Shown: positions 1 to 7,079 of the stretch, piece after piece
How the letters are laid out: the number at the start of each line of letters is the position of its first letter
Position numbering within the stretch: position 1 is the first letter of the stretch
Source of the DNA: Planctomycetota bacterium
Lineage (GTDB): Bacteria > Planctomycetota > UBA1135
Assembly: GCA_002400895.1 (NCBI GenBank)
Contig: NVRO01000003.1
Coordinates: 10,682-17,801 of the forward strand
Direction of reading: 5' to 3'
Length of the DNA: 7,120 nt
Position numbers and translations under genes: made by a program
The notes under the pieces: generated by a model
Told to the model about the DNA's origin: nothing
What the model saw: the letters and a program-made list of their open reading frames with translations, nothing else
Database searches by the model: none

Positions 1-273
1 GCCGGGGATTTGTTCCGATTCCATCATCTCTTCCGAGATCCGTTCTGCTGCCTGTTCCAGGTCTTCCTGGGTTTCTTCTGCACCCTGAACAGCCACAGAT
101 GCGGCAATCGCAAGTACCGCCAGCACAATTAGTGCGACCGCAATCTTCAATGCCTTGCGGAGCAGGGCAATGCCTGATGCAATCGCCACCAATCCGATTA
201 ACACAGTCCCGATGGGTGACTGCTCGTAACACTGACTTAACCACTCCAGAAAGGTCGCGAAAGGTGATGACAT
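1..273 (-). CDS. Small two-TM membrane protein with acidic helical tail, N-terminal part only
   Basis: An open frame of 91 codons starts at an ATG whose complement is 271-273 and runs off the left edge without a stop. Residues 1-19 are a polar, slightly acidic leader (begins MSSPFATFLEWL). Residues about 20-38 (from PIGTVLIGLV) and about 41-62 (from ALKIAVALIV) are two hydrophobic segments. A short positive turn (R39, K40, K43) separates them, so by the positive-inside rule the turn is probably cytoplasmic and both ends outside. Residues 65-88 are rich in Glu, Asp and Gln and look like an amphipathic or coiled-coil helix. I recognise no family. A purine-rich GGGAGGG lies about 15 bases upstream of the ATG, rather far for a ribosome site. 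The gene diverges from rpe, and the two chosen starts overlap. That the frame stays open over its whole length, with coherent membrane segments, supports it being real. Function unknown. Confidence 0.7.
   Translation of the reverse strand, partial: MSSPFATFLEWLSQCYEQSPIGTVLIGLVAIASGIALLRKALKIAVALIVLAVLAIAASVAVQGAEETQEDLEQAAERISEEMMESEQIPG
248..254 (+). promoter_or_regulatory. Candidate ribosome binding site for rpe
   Basis: AGAAAGG lies 9 bases before GTG 264 and 12 bases before ATG 267, which decides the start region chosen for rpe. It is a partial Shine-Dalgarno match and lies inside the minus-strand coding region. A second GAAAGG at 259-264 is too close to ATG 267 to serve it well. Confidence 0.35.
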
Positions 274-977
274 GGAACCAGCATAACGCCCTCCCGCTGC
301 GCTATCCTGTCCCGGTGAGCCTGCCAACACGTATCTCCCCCTCACTCCTGGCGTGCGACTTTACCTGCCTGGCAAGCGAATTGGCACGTGCCGAGGCCGC
401 CGGCGCAGACTGGCATCATGTCGATGTGATGGACGGTCATTTCGTCCCCAACTTGAGCATCGGACTTCCAGTGGTCAGTAGCATAAAAAAAGTTGTAGAC
501 ATCCCTCTTGATGTACACCTGATGATTGACAATCCGGGTGAATGGGCTGAGCGTTACGCCGAAGCTGGGGCCGACGTGCTCACCTTTCATTACGAAGCGG
601 CGGCGGACTGTTTTGAAAATACCCTTCGCACTTACAAGGCCACCGGTTGCATTACCGGAGTGGCGGTCAATCCACCCTGCGGGGTTGAAGCCATGCGTGA
701 TTACCTCGACGAAATTGACATGGTACTGATAATGTCGGTGCACGCCGGGTTCGGCGGGCAATCATTCTTGCCCGAGGTGTTGAGTAAGGTCGAACAACTG
801 CGCGAATGGGGATACACCGGTGATATCCAGATGGATGGCGGCATCAATGGCGATAACGCTGCTGATTGCCTCAGCGCCGGCGCCAACGTCCTGGTCGCTG
901 GTACTTTTCTGTTCAGCGCAGATGACATGCCAGCTGCAATGCAACAGATGCGCAGCACCAAACCGGTTGCCGGCTGA
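267..977 (+). CDS. rpe: Ribulose-phosphate 3-epimerase
   Basis: This cytoplasmic TIM-barrel enzyme interconverts D-ribulose 5-phosphate and D-xylulose 5-phosphate in the pentose phosphate pathway or Calvin cycle. From ATG at 267 it has 236 residues, close to the usual 220-230. Family landmarks appear in order: SPSLLACDF (24-32), HVDVMDGHFVPN (51-62), LDVHLMIDNP (81-90), MSVHAGFGGQSF (156-167) and MDGGIN (189-194). His51, Asp53, His84 and Asp190 match the metal-binding and acid/base residues known for the family. A phosphate-binding-like VAGTFLF lies near the C-terminus. The normally conserved Pro of the signature-2 loop is Ala160. The frame is open further upstream to 99, but that stretch overlaps the minus-strand gene and has no family resemblance. 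ATG 267 or GTG 264 is favoured because AGAAAGG sits at 248-254; GTG 315 is also possible. It leads a same-strand run with the Eis-like gene 8 bases downstream. Confidence 0.96.
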   Translation: MTWNQHNALPLRYPVPVSLPTRISPSLLACDFTCLASELARAEAAGADWHHVDVMDGHFVPNLSIGLPVVSSIKKVVDIPLDVHLMIDNPGEWAERYAEAGADVLTFHYEAAADCFENTLRTYKATGCITGVAVNPPCGVEAMRDYLDEIDMVLIMSVHAGFGGQSFLPEVLSKVEQLREWGYTGDIQMDGGINGDNAADCLSAGANVLVAGTFLFSADDMPAAMQQMRSTKPVAG

Positions 978-978
978 A

Positions 979-998
979 CGATTCCATGAGTGGAATCG
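979..998 (+). promoter_or_regulatory. Perfect 8-bp stem-loop over the start codon of the Eis-like gene
   Basis: CGATTCCA (979-986) and TGGAATCG (991-998) are exact reverse complements around a TGAG loop (987-990). The start codon ATG 986-988 has its A in the last stem pair and its TG in the loop. The rpe stop codon (975-977) ends two bases before the stem, and no Shine-Dalgarno sequence is visible in front of the start. This fits a hairpin that hides the start until ribosomes finishing rpe melt it, i.e. translational coupling; that role is inference. No U-run follows, so it is not an intrinsic terminator. A DNA operator is a less likely reading. Confidence 0.5.
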
Positions 999-2188
999 AA
1001 TATCGCCCCATTCTCGACACCGACACGGAGGCAGTGGGGAAGATGTTGGCTACTTCGTTTACCTGCAAAGTTGAAGAAGTATCCGATTGGCATGAACGGG
1101 TCGGTCTTGAAAATATTCGAGTAGCGCTGATTGACCGGCAACCGGCCGCGGCATTGGTTCTGATTCGGATGGGAATGTGGTTTGGCGGCAGGAGTGTGCC
1201 AGCCGTTGGGATTCAAGGTGTAGGAACAGCACCGGAATTCCGTAGTCGCGGAGTATGTCGCGAGATGATGCGTGCAACAATCCGCGAAGCTCATGCTGAC
1301 GGGGTCCCGCTGTCGGCTCTCTATGCGGCCACCTTTCCCCTCTACCGCTCGGTCGGATACGAATTCGCAGGCGGATGGTTCAAGGCTGAAGCACCACTCA
1401 ATCTTTTTCCTCGCTCCAAGAATTACGAGGGCTTGCACTTGCGCAGAATGAAGGAGGAAGACCACCCCATCGTGGCTGAGTGTTACACCAAACGGGCGCA
1501 GGCCTGCGCCGGCATGCTCGACCGCAACAATGTCTTATGGCAGCGGATTTACCGTCAGCGAAACAAGGAGGTCGAGGGATGGGTGCTGGTCAATGACGAC
1601 CAGCAAGTCGAAGGCTATCTGGTCTATTCAGCTGAGCGTCACGGTAATGACCTGGGCGTTGCATACACCTTGCACGACATCGGCGCCTGCACTCCACGCG
1701 GCTGGGGTGGTCTTGGCGGATTCCTACGCTCGCTCTATTCGATGGGCGGCGAAGTAAGTTGGCATTGCGGTCCGAGCGACCCCCTGCTCAACATGCTGCC
1801 CGAGCGCGGTTTCAGCCTGGTTTGGGAAGAAGATTGGATGCTGCGGATTGTCAACCTTGAATCTGCGCTCAGTTCCCGCGGCTGGTCGCCAACCCTGAAC
1901 GGTGAGGTGCATCTGGATATCAGCGATGACCTGATTGAAAGCAACAATGGGCGTTTCGTCCTTGCCGTCAGCAGCGGCCAAGCCACCGTCAAGGCTGGTG
2001 GAGACGGTTGTTTGTGCATGGGAATCAATGGTCTGGCTCCGCTCTATAGTGGCCGTCACTCCGCCGAAGAGCTGGAAATGTCGGGGCTCCTCAGCGGCGC
2101 CAACCACGCTGCTGCGGATGCCGACGCCCTGGCGGAGGCAACTTCTTTGTTCGCCGGTCCGGCACCAGGCATGCCGGATATGTTTTAG
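986..2188 (+). CDS. Eis-like GNAT N-acetyltransferase with C-terminal SCP2-type domain
   Basis: The predicted soluble protein has 400 residues, very near the roughly 400 of mycobacterial Eis (enhanced intracellular survival). The N-terminal GNAT domain spans about 1-130 and carries an acetyl-CoA binding motif, VGTAPEFRSRGV at 79-90. It is followed by LYRSVGYEF (119-127), whose Tyr120 aligns by pattern with the catalytic Tyr of Eis (IYGRFGYG). A second, degenerate GNAT-like domain covers about 150-290, closing with WMLRIVNLESALSSRGW, which resembles the Eis domain boundary. About 305-400 looks like the sterol-carrier-protein-2 fold. The last residue is Phe400; in Eis the C-terminal Phe carboxylate is a catalytic base. 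Eis proteins acetylate amines of aminoglycosides, lysines or polyamines; the substrate here cannot be read from sequence. No export signal is seen. It starts 8 bases after rpe, at a codon held in a hairpin. Confidence 0.85.
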   Translation: MSGIEYRPILDTDTEAVGKMLATSFTCKVEEVSDWHERVGLENIRVALIDRQPAAALVLIRMGMWFGGRSVPAVGIQGVGTAPEFRSRGVCREMMRATIREAHADGVPLSALYAATFPLYRSVGYEFAGGWFKAEAPLNLFPRSKNYEGLHLRRMKEEDHPIVAECYTKRAQACAGMLDRNNVLWQRIYRQRNKEVEGWVLVNDDQQVEGYLVYSAERHGNDLGVAYTLHDIGACTPRGWGGLGGFLRSLYSMGGEVSWHCGPSDPLLNMLPERGFSLVWEEDWMLRIVNLESALSSRGWSPTLNGEVHLDISDDLIESNNGRFVLAVSSGQATVKAGGDGCLCMGINGLAPLYSGRHSAEELEMSGLLSGANHAAADADALAEATSLFAGPAPGMPDMF

Positions 2189-2213
2189 GCTGGACTCTTG
2201 AGGCCCGCAGCCT
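2187..2213 (+). repeat. 6-bp inverted repeat in the only gap of the gene run
   Basis: AGGCTG (2187-2192) and CAGCCT (2208-2213) are exact reverse complements with a 15-base loop, beginning inside the stop codon of the Eis-like gene. Only TTTG-like sequence follows, so as an intrinsic terminator it would be weak; partial attenuation before the addB-like gene is possible. A repeat this short with such a long loop could well be chance. Confidence 0.2.
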
Positions 2214-2226
2214 TTGAATAGGTGAC

Positions 2227-5013
2227 GTGATTTCTGCTCCCATATTCCTTGGCTGGGACAAACAGCATCTGGACACCGCAGCCGCCTGGCTGGTTGAGAA
2301 TCACGGCGAGCATCTGCATCAACTTACTATTGCCTTGCCTGGTCGCCGTGCAGTTCGTGGTCTCGAAGAAAGGCTGGCGCGCCTGGCACCCACCGGCGGC
2401 CAGGCCGAACTGGTGTCACTGGGACAATTAAGTGACCAGATAGTCGATGTCGAGCTGCCTCGCGCCAGCGATCTGACCCGCATGCTGGCTTGGGTTGATT
2501 CCCTGCAGCAGCTTTCCAAAAGTGATTTGCAGCTCTTGGCAGCCAACCCTCCCGCTGCTGACGACCTCAATGGCTGGCTCAACCTGGCTCAATTATTGCG
2601 CACCCTGCATGGGAATCTCGCCGCCGAAATGCTCGATTTCGCCGACGTTATCCTGGCTGGCGACCTGCCGGGAGGAACTGAAACCAGGCGCTGGAAGGTG
2701 CTGGGAAAAATCCAGCAAGGTTATCGCGCCAAGCTCGAGGAGCTTGGTCAATGCGACCCCCACGAAGCGCGCCGTGCCGCCATTAATGCCGGGCGCGTCG
2801 CCAGCAATCGTGAAATTTGGCTGCTGGGAATAACCGACATCAACCAACTGCAACGTCGCACTCTGGAAGCTATCGGTGACAAAGTTCATTCCCTGGTGTT
2901 CGCCCCTGAAGATTGCGCCCATCTTTTCGACCAGTTTGGCTGCGTCGATATCGATGCGTGGTCCGGCGAAGACCTTGAACTTCCGTTGGCAGAAGAAACC
3001 TGGAGCGTTGCCAATCAACCCCAGGACCAAGCTGAAGCTTGTGTTCGCCAGATTGCCAGCTTCAACGGAAAACTTGCCGCCCAGGAAATCACCGTCGCAG
3101 TTCTTGACGATGAGGTTATCCCCTATCTGGAACGTGCGCTGCACCACCAAGGTGTTCCCACCCACAACGCTGCCGGCAAGGCGCTCAGGACTTCCTCCCC
3201 CTGGAAGTTGCTGGAAGCACTGGCCAATTGGGTGGACCAGCGTAGCGCTCACGAACTGGCAATTATCGCCCGACATTTCGAGTTGGGTGAAGCCCTCGGG
3301 ACCTTGGGAGCCGCTGCCGAGCTTGACGATTACCATCAGAAACACTTGCCCAATACTTTCGGCAAGAAGCTGTTGGGCGAAGCGAAAAAAGTGGTCTTAC
3401 TGGAGCGGTTAAGAACCAAGCTCGAACAATTACTCGGCGGAGACCGCAATCATTGTGCACAAGCCCGCCCGCCGGAGGAATGGTTGGCGAGCATTCAAAG
3501 ATTGCTGGAAGCCGCGTGGGGCAATCGAGAACTCAATGAGGACAACCCTGCCGAAGCCGAGACCGTCGGCGCTTTGCGCAAGTTGAGCGATGCCATTCAT
3601 CAATTGAACTCGGTTCCGGCCGGACTGATGTCGGTGTTGAAGCAGCCACTTGCCGGAACCATTCGCCTGCTACTGAGAGAAACAGCGGATGAGACTCTGC
3701 CGGAGACCAACGACGATGCCTTTATCGAGCTGGTCGGCTGGTTGGAGTTACGACTGGATTCCGCCAAAGCAGCGATTGTTTGCGGCTTCAATGAAGGCAA
3801 GGCACCGGAATCGGTACATGCCGATCCGTTCCTGCCGGATGTGTTGCGGCAACGCCTGGGCATGGCCGACAATCGCGCTCGATTTGCGCGCGATGCCTAC
3901 GCCCTGCGCGCCATCAACGGCGGTAATCGCAGCCTCCACCTGATTTGTGGACGGACTTCGGCCGAGGGTGACCCGTTCAGACCGAGCCGTTTGTTGTTCC
4001 AGTGTGCACCGGAAACCGTGGCCGCCCGCATGCGTCGCTTCCTCGCAGGTGGTGAAACTTCGGGCTCCGGGGAGGCGAGCCCGGACACTGCCCCGGTCCC
4101 ACTGCCACGTCGAGACCACCAGGTTGAACTCGAATCAATGCGGGTGACCGACTTTTACGCCTTCATGCGCTCCCCTTATGAATATTACCTGACGAGAACG
4201 CTGAATCTCAAAAGCATTGACGACCGCGAGCGGGAAATGAACGGGCTTGTTTTTGGCAACCTCATCCACAAGGTCCTTGAAGACTTTGGTCTTAACCTGG
4301 AGTTGCGGGAATGTAACCACCCGGAAGTCATCCTCAAGGAATTGAATCATGTTCTGGAACAGCGTTGCAAGCAGTACTTCGGCAATGACCCCTTGCCGGC
4401 AGTTCTATTGCAAATCGAACAGGTTCGCTCGCGCTTGCGCACATTCGCCGGCCAACAGGCGGCGCGAGTTGATGCCGGTTGGCGCATTGTTGCAGCCGAG
4501 ACCCCCACCCCGGACGGAGGAGTGGAACTTGTTTTTGAAGAAGAGAAAATAAAACTGCGCGCCAAGATTGACCGCATCGACCAACACATCGAAAGTAAAA
4601 AATACCAGATAATCGATTACAAGACCGGTGACAATCCGCACAAGAAGCCATATTCATCCAGGAATAACACCTGGTCGGACTTGCAAATGCCACTCTATCG
4701 ACGCATTGCCAAAAAACTGGGTGGATATGGTGAACAGCCCGAGGTGGCCTATTGGAGCCTGCCGCGCACCGGCGCCGAAGGTGGTCTGGTTCAGGTTGAA
4801 ATCGAGGATGCCGACGCCTGGGAAGAGGCCGACCACCAGGCCGCTGAAATCATCCGTGCAATTCGCAGTGGGGTGGACGAAGACGGGAATTGGGTTTTCG
4901 CCTCCGGAGCAGAGCAAATCAATGACCCGATCTTGGCGGCAGTCGCCGGCCAGGGATTGATGGAAGAAAACGATGGCAACTCCGACCTTGAGGTGGAGTC
5001 AGCGGCGCGATGA
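2227..5013 (+). CDS. AddB-like PD-(D/E)XK nuclease subunit of a helicase-nuclease
   Basis: A predicted 928-residue partner of the AddA-like helicase downstream, for resecting broken DNA ends. Residues 1-600 resemble the inactive helicase-like body of AddB/RexB: it opens with IFLGWDK (6-12), and the usual Walker A position reads ALPGRRAVRGLEE (36-48), without a GKS/GKT loop. A flexible Gly/Ser/Pro/Ala linker spans about 608-628. The C-terminal RecB-family nuclease is complete: GNLIH with His681, KIDRID with Asp782, IIDYKTG with Asp797 and Lys799, and DLQMPLY with Gln820 and Tyr824. The cysteine normally preceding the Pro of this domain's entry helix is Ser649 (RSPYEYYL), and no Cys occurs after 714, so the AddB iron-sulfur cluster should be absent. 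GTG 2227 is the only plausible start, since an in-frame TGA lies at 2215-2217; AGG at 2220-2222 is a weak ribosome site. Its stop overlaps the helicase start by 4 bases. The addB symbol is withheld because assignment to true AddB rather than a related clade is uncertain. Confidence 0.88.
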   Translation: MISAPIFLGWDKQHLDTAAAWLVENHGEHLHQLTIALPGRRAVRGLEERLARLAPTGGQAELVSLGQLSDQIVDVELPRASDLTRMLAWVDSLQQLSKSDLQLLAANPPAADDLNGWLNLAQLLRTLHGNLAAEMLDFADVILAGDLPGGTETRRWKVLGKIQQGYRAKLEELGQCDPHEARRAAINAGRVASNREIWLLGITDINQLQRRTLEAIGDKVHSLVFAPEDCAHLFDQFGCVDIDAWSGEDLELPLAEETWSVANQPQDQAEACVRQIASFNGKLAAQEITVAVLDDEVIPYLERALHHQGVPTHNAAGKALRTSSPWKLLEALANWVDQRSAHELAIIARHFELGEALGTLGAAAELDDYHQKHLPNTFGKKLLGEAKKVVLLERLRTKLEQLLGGDRNHCAQARPPEEWLASIQRLLEAAWGNRELNEDNPAEAETVGALRKLSDAIHQLNSVPAGLMSVLKQPLAGTIRLLLRETADETLPETNDDAFIELVGWLELRLDSAKAAIVCGFNEGKAPESVHADPFLPDVLRQRLGMADNRARFARDAYALRAINGGNRSLHLICGRTSAEGDPFRPSRLLFQCAPETVAARMRRFLAGGETSGSGEASPDTAPVPLPRRDHQVELESMRVTDFYAFMRSPYEYYLTRTLNLKSIDDREREMNGLVFGNLIHKVLEDFGLNLELRECNHPEVILKELNHVLEQRCKQYFGNDPLPAVLLQIEQVRSRLRTFAGQQAARVDAGWRIVAAETPTPDGGVELVFEEEKIKLRAKIDRIDQHIESKKYQIIDYKTGDNPHKKPYSSRNNTWSDLQMPLYRRIAKKLGGYGEQPEVAYWSLPRTGAEGGLVQVEIEDADAWEEADHQAAEIIRAIRSGVDEDGNWVFASGAEQINDPILAAVAGQGLMEENDGNSDLEVESAAR
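5010..5013 (+). promoter_or_regulatory. ATGA stop-start overlap coupling the nuclease and helicase genes
   Basis: ATGA contains the helicase start (ATG 5010-5012) and the nuclease stop (TGA 5011-5013). Such overlaps usually mean translational coupling and balanced production of two subunits of one complex, which supports an AddA/AddB pairing. Confidence 0.8.
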
Positions 5014-7079
5014 GCAGCAACCCCGATGTAATCCTTGCCTCCGCAGGCACCGGCAAGACTTTCAAATTGGCCGGACGCTTCCTCGCTTTGTTATTCGACG
5101 GGGTCGCACCAGCAGAAATCCTCGCCACCACATTTACCCGCAAGGCCGCCGGTGAGATTCTGGATCGGGTGCTTGGCTGGCTGGCAAGGGCTTGCGAGGA
5201 CAAAAAGGAACTCGAGGAATTGCGCACCGCCACCGGTTTGGGTGCAGACCGCGTCAACTCCGCATCCTGCTACTTGTTGTTGGGCAACCTGATTCGCCAA
5301 CTCGACACCTTCAACGTCCGCACCCTCGACTCCTTCTTCGTCGAGTCCGCGAAAGTTTTCGCCCTGGAACTCGGAATGCCGCCCGGCTGGAACATCGTTG
5401 AAGAAGATGATGACAAACGCCTGCGGGCGGAAGCACTGTCGGTGATGTTCACCCGAACCGAGCGCAAGGCCTTGCTGACCTTGCTCGACGAAATGTCGCT
5501 GGGGGCACCGAGAAGGTCGGTGCATCAGGCTTCACTCGACCTGGTAGGTGAAGGTTTGGAAACGCTACGCGACAGCCAGTTTTCCGCTTGGGATGAAATC
5601 AAACCACTCGGTTCAGAACTTCCCGCATCTGCATTGGCCGGGTTGCCGACACAAGTCGAAGAACTTCCCCCCATCCTCACCAAAGCCGGGAAACTCACGG
5701 CCCGGGACCCCACCATGCGCAGGACTCTGATTGGTGAGATTGAAGCCGAGAACTGGAAATCATTTCTCGGAGAAACAATTACAAGGAGTGTAATTTCCGG
5801 CAACAACACCTACGGTGGGACACCACTGCCGGCTGAATGGATTGAATTGTTAAAAGGAATTATCACCCATGCTCAATATTGCCTGGTGCGGGACATTCGC
5901 CGTCGCAATCTGGCATTGCACGAATTCCTCGAGAACTTCGAGCAGACTTACCGTCAGCTCAAGAATGCGCGCGGGGCATTCCGCTTCGAGGACTTCCCCC
6001 TGGCATTGGCGCGCAGCAAACAATTGGCAGATACCGAAGGCACCTCATTTCGTCTCAGCCGCAAGGTCAACCACCTGCTATTGGATGAATTCCAGGACAC
6101 CAGTGTGCTGCAATGGCAAGTGCTGGAACCTCTCATCAATCGGGTGGTAAGCGCCAAGGGTGCACAACGCTCCATCTTCTGCGTCGGCGACATCAAGCAA
6201 TCGATTTATGGCTGGCGTCAGGGTGAACCACGCCTGCTGAGTGAGTTTGCGGAGAGTTTCAACTTGCAGCAGGATTCCATCTCCAAGTCCTACCGCTCCT
6301 CCTCGGTAGTACTTGAAGCGGTCAATAAAACCTTCGCGGACCTCGGCCACAATGAAGCCCTGAGCGAAGCCGACGAAAGAGTAATCGAATCGGCGCACGA
6401 GTGGGCGCGTGATTATGAGCCGCATGAGGCCGCCAACACCGAACTCCCGGGAATGTTCGTACTCCGCCAGACCTCGGAGCCGGGGTCGGCAAAAAAATAT
6501 ATTTCGATGTCCCTGGAAATGGCGGCAAACCGCGCCGGGGAACTCAACCAGGAAAATGGAAATGCCAGCATCGGCATCCTGCTGCGTGGCAACCTGCACA
6601 TCCCGCGAATGTTGAAATTGCTGCAGGAGCGCGGCCTCTCCGCCAGTGGCGAGGGCGGCAACCCACTCACCGATTCACGCGCGGTACTGGCGGTAATCGC
6701 ATTGCTCCACCTTGCCGACCATCCTGGCGACAGCGCCGCAGCATTTCACGTCGGTAGTTCCTTTCTGGCAACTGCTTTCGAGTTGGACACCAACCACACT
6801 TCCCACCAACAAAGGAGAAAAGTTGCAGACAGCGTACGCCAGGAATTGCAGGCGACCGGATACGGCAACTGGTTGGAGCGGATTTCAAAGCTCGACTCCG
6901 CACGGAAGCTGAGTGATTGGGACACCATCCGCTTGCGCCAACTGGTTGACCTCGGCCATGTCTTTGCTCGACATGCCAGCCTCCGGCCGTCGCTCGGAGA
7001 AGCGAACCAGCTTCTGGATTGCCCCCTCCAGGATCACGGTGTCGGGGTTCTGCATGGGGACAATATCCTTCTCGGATAG
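5010..7079 (+). CDS. AddA-like UvrD/REP superfamily 1 helicase, 3' part missing or rearranged
   Basis: This is the ATP-driven DNA translocase expected to pair with the AddB-like nuclease. The ATG overlaps the upstream stop as ATGA (5010-5013). Motifs in order: Walker A ASAGTGKT (10-17), motif Ia TTFTRKAAGEI (40-50), TFNVRTLDSFF (100-110), Walker B/motif II LLLDEFQDTS (356-365), motif III CVGDIKQSIYGWRQGEP (391-407), motif IV SKSYRSS (425-431) and the GGNPLTDSRAV segment (549-559). The frame then stops at 689 residues, where AddA proteins usually have about 1000 or more. Motif V (H-K/Q-x-K-G-L), motif VI and any C-terminal nuclease are absent. Family resemblance fades after about residue 650-660 (base 6960-6985), and the last ~30 residues look unlike any helicase. 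I infer the gene was cut by an inversion or chimeric join there, so the stop at 7077-7079 is probably not the natural end. As written it would not be a working helicase. Confidence 0.85.
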   Translation: MSSNPDVILASAGTGKTFKLAGRFLALLFDGVAPAEILATTFTRKAAGEILDRVLGWLARACEDKKELEELRTATGLGADRVNSASCYLLLGNLIRQLDTFNVRTLDSFFVESAKVFALELGMPPGWNIVEEDDDKRLRAEALSVMFTRTERKALLTLLDEMSLGAPRRSVHQASLDLVGEGLETLRDSQFSAWDEIKPLGSELPASALAGLPTQVEELPPILTKAGKLTARDPTMRRTLIGEIEAENWKSFLGETITRSVISGNNTYGGTPLPAEWIELLKGIITHAQYCLVRDIRRRNLALHEFLENFEQTYRQLKNARGAFRFEDFPLALARSKQLADTEGTSFRLSRKVNHLLLDEFQDTSVLQWQVLEPLINRVVSAKGAQRSIFCVGDIKQSIYGWRQGEPRLLSEFAESFNLQQDSISKSYRSSSVVLEAVNKTFADLGHNEALSEADERVIESAHEWARDYEPHEAANTELPGMFVLRQTSEPGSAKKYISMSLEMAANRAGELNQENGNASIGILLRGNLHIPRMLKLLQERGLSASGEGGNPLTDSRAVLAVIALLHLADHPGDSAAAFHVGSSFLATAFELDTNHTSHQQRRKVADSVRQELQATGYGNWLERISKLDSARKLSDWDTIRLRQLVDLGHVFARHASLRPSLGEANQLLDCPLQDHGVGVLHGDNILLG
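6957..6975. repeat. 6-bp inverted repeat at the suspected junction in the helicase gene
   Basis: CATGTC (6957-6962) and GACATG (6970-6975) are exact reverse complements separated by 7 bases (TTTGCTC). It sits where the AddA resemblance fades and where minus-strand coding appears to begin. Short inverted repeats are common sites for fold-back or inversion joins, but a 6-bp match alone is weak evidence. Confidence 0.3.

Noticed and set aside
99..266. Upstream in-frame extension of rpe giving a 292-residue protein
   Set aside because: The extra 56 residues lack epimerase resemblance and lie opposite a plausible membrane protein on the minus strand, so they read as its shadow.
701..1465. Long minus-strand open frame of 254 codons across rpe and the Eis-like gene
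   Set aside because: It spans two well-supported plus-strand genes and has a low-complexity, Ser/His/Cys/Pro-rich translation typical of an antisense shadow.
2189..2226. Possible intrinsic terminator between the Eis-like and AddB-like genes
   Set aside because: The stem is 6 bp with a long loop and no real U-run, so transcription probably continues; it is kept only as a low-confidence repeat.
2593..3345. Minus-strand open frame of 250 codons inside the AddB-like gene
   Set aside because: The plus-strand protein is coherent through this part, and the minus translation has no recognisable motif, so it is taken as a shadow.
4061..4083. 7-bp inverted repeat CGGGCTC / GAGCCCG with a 9-base loop
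   Set aside because: It lies within the GC-rich linker of the AddB-like gene, has no U-run, and is explained by local base composition.
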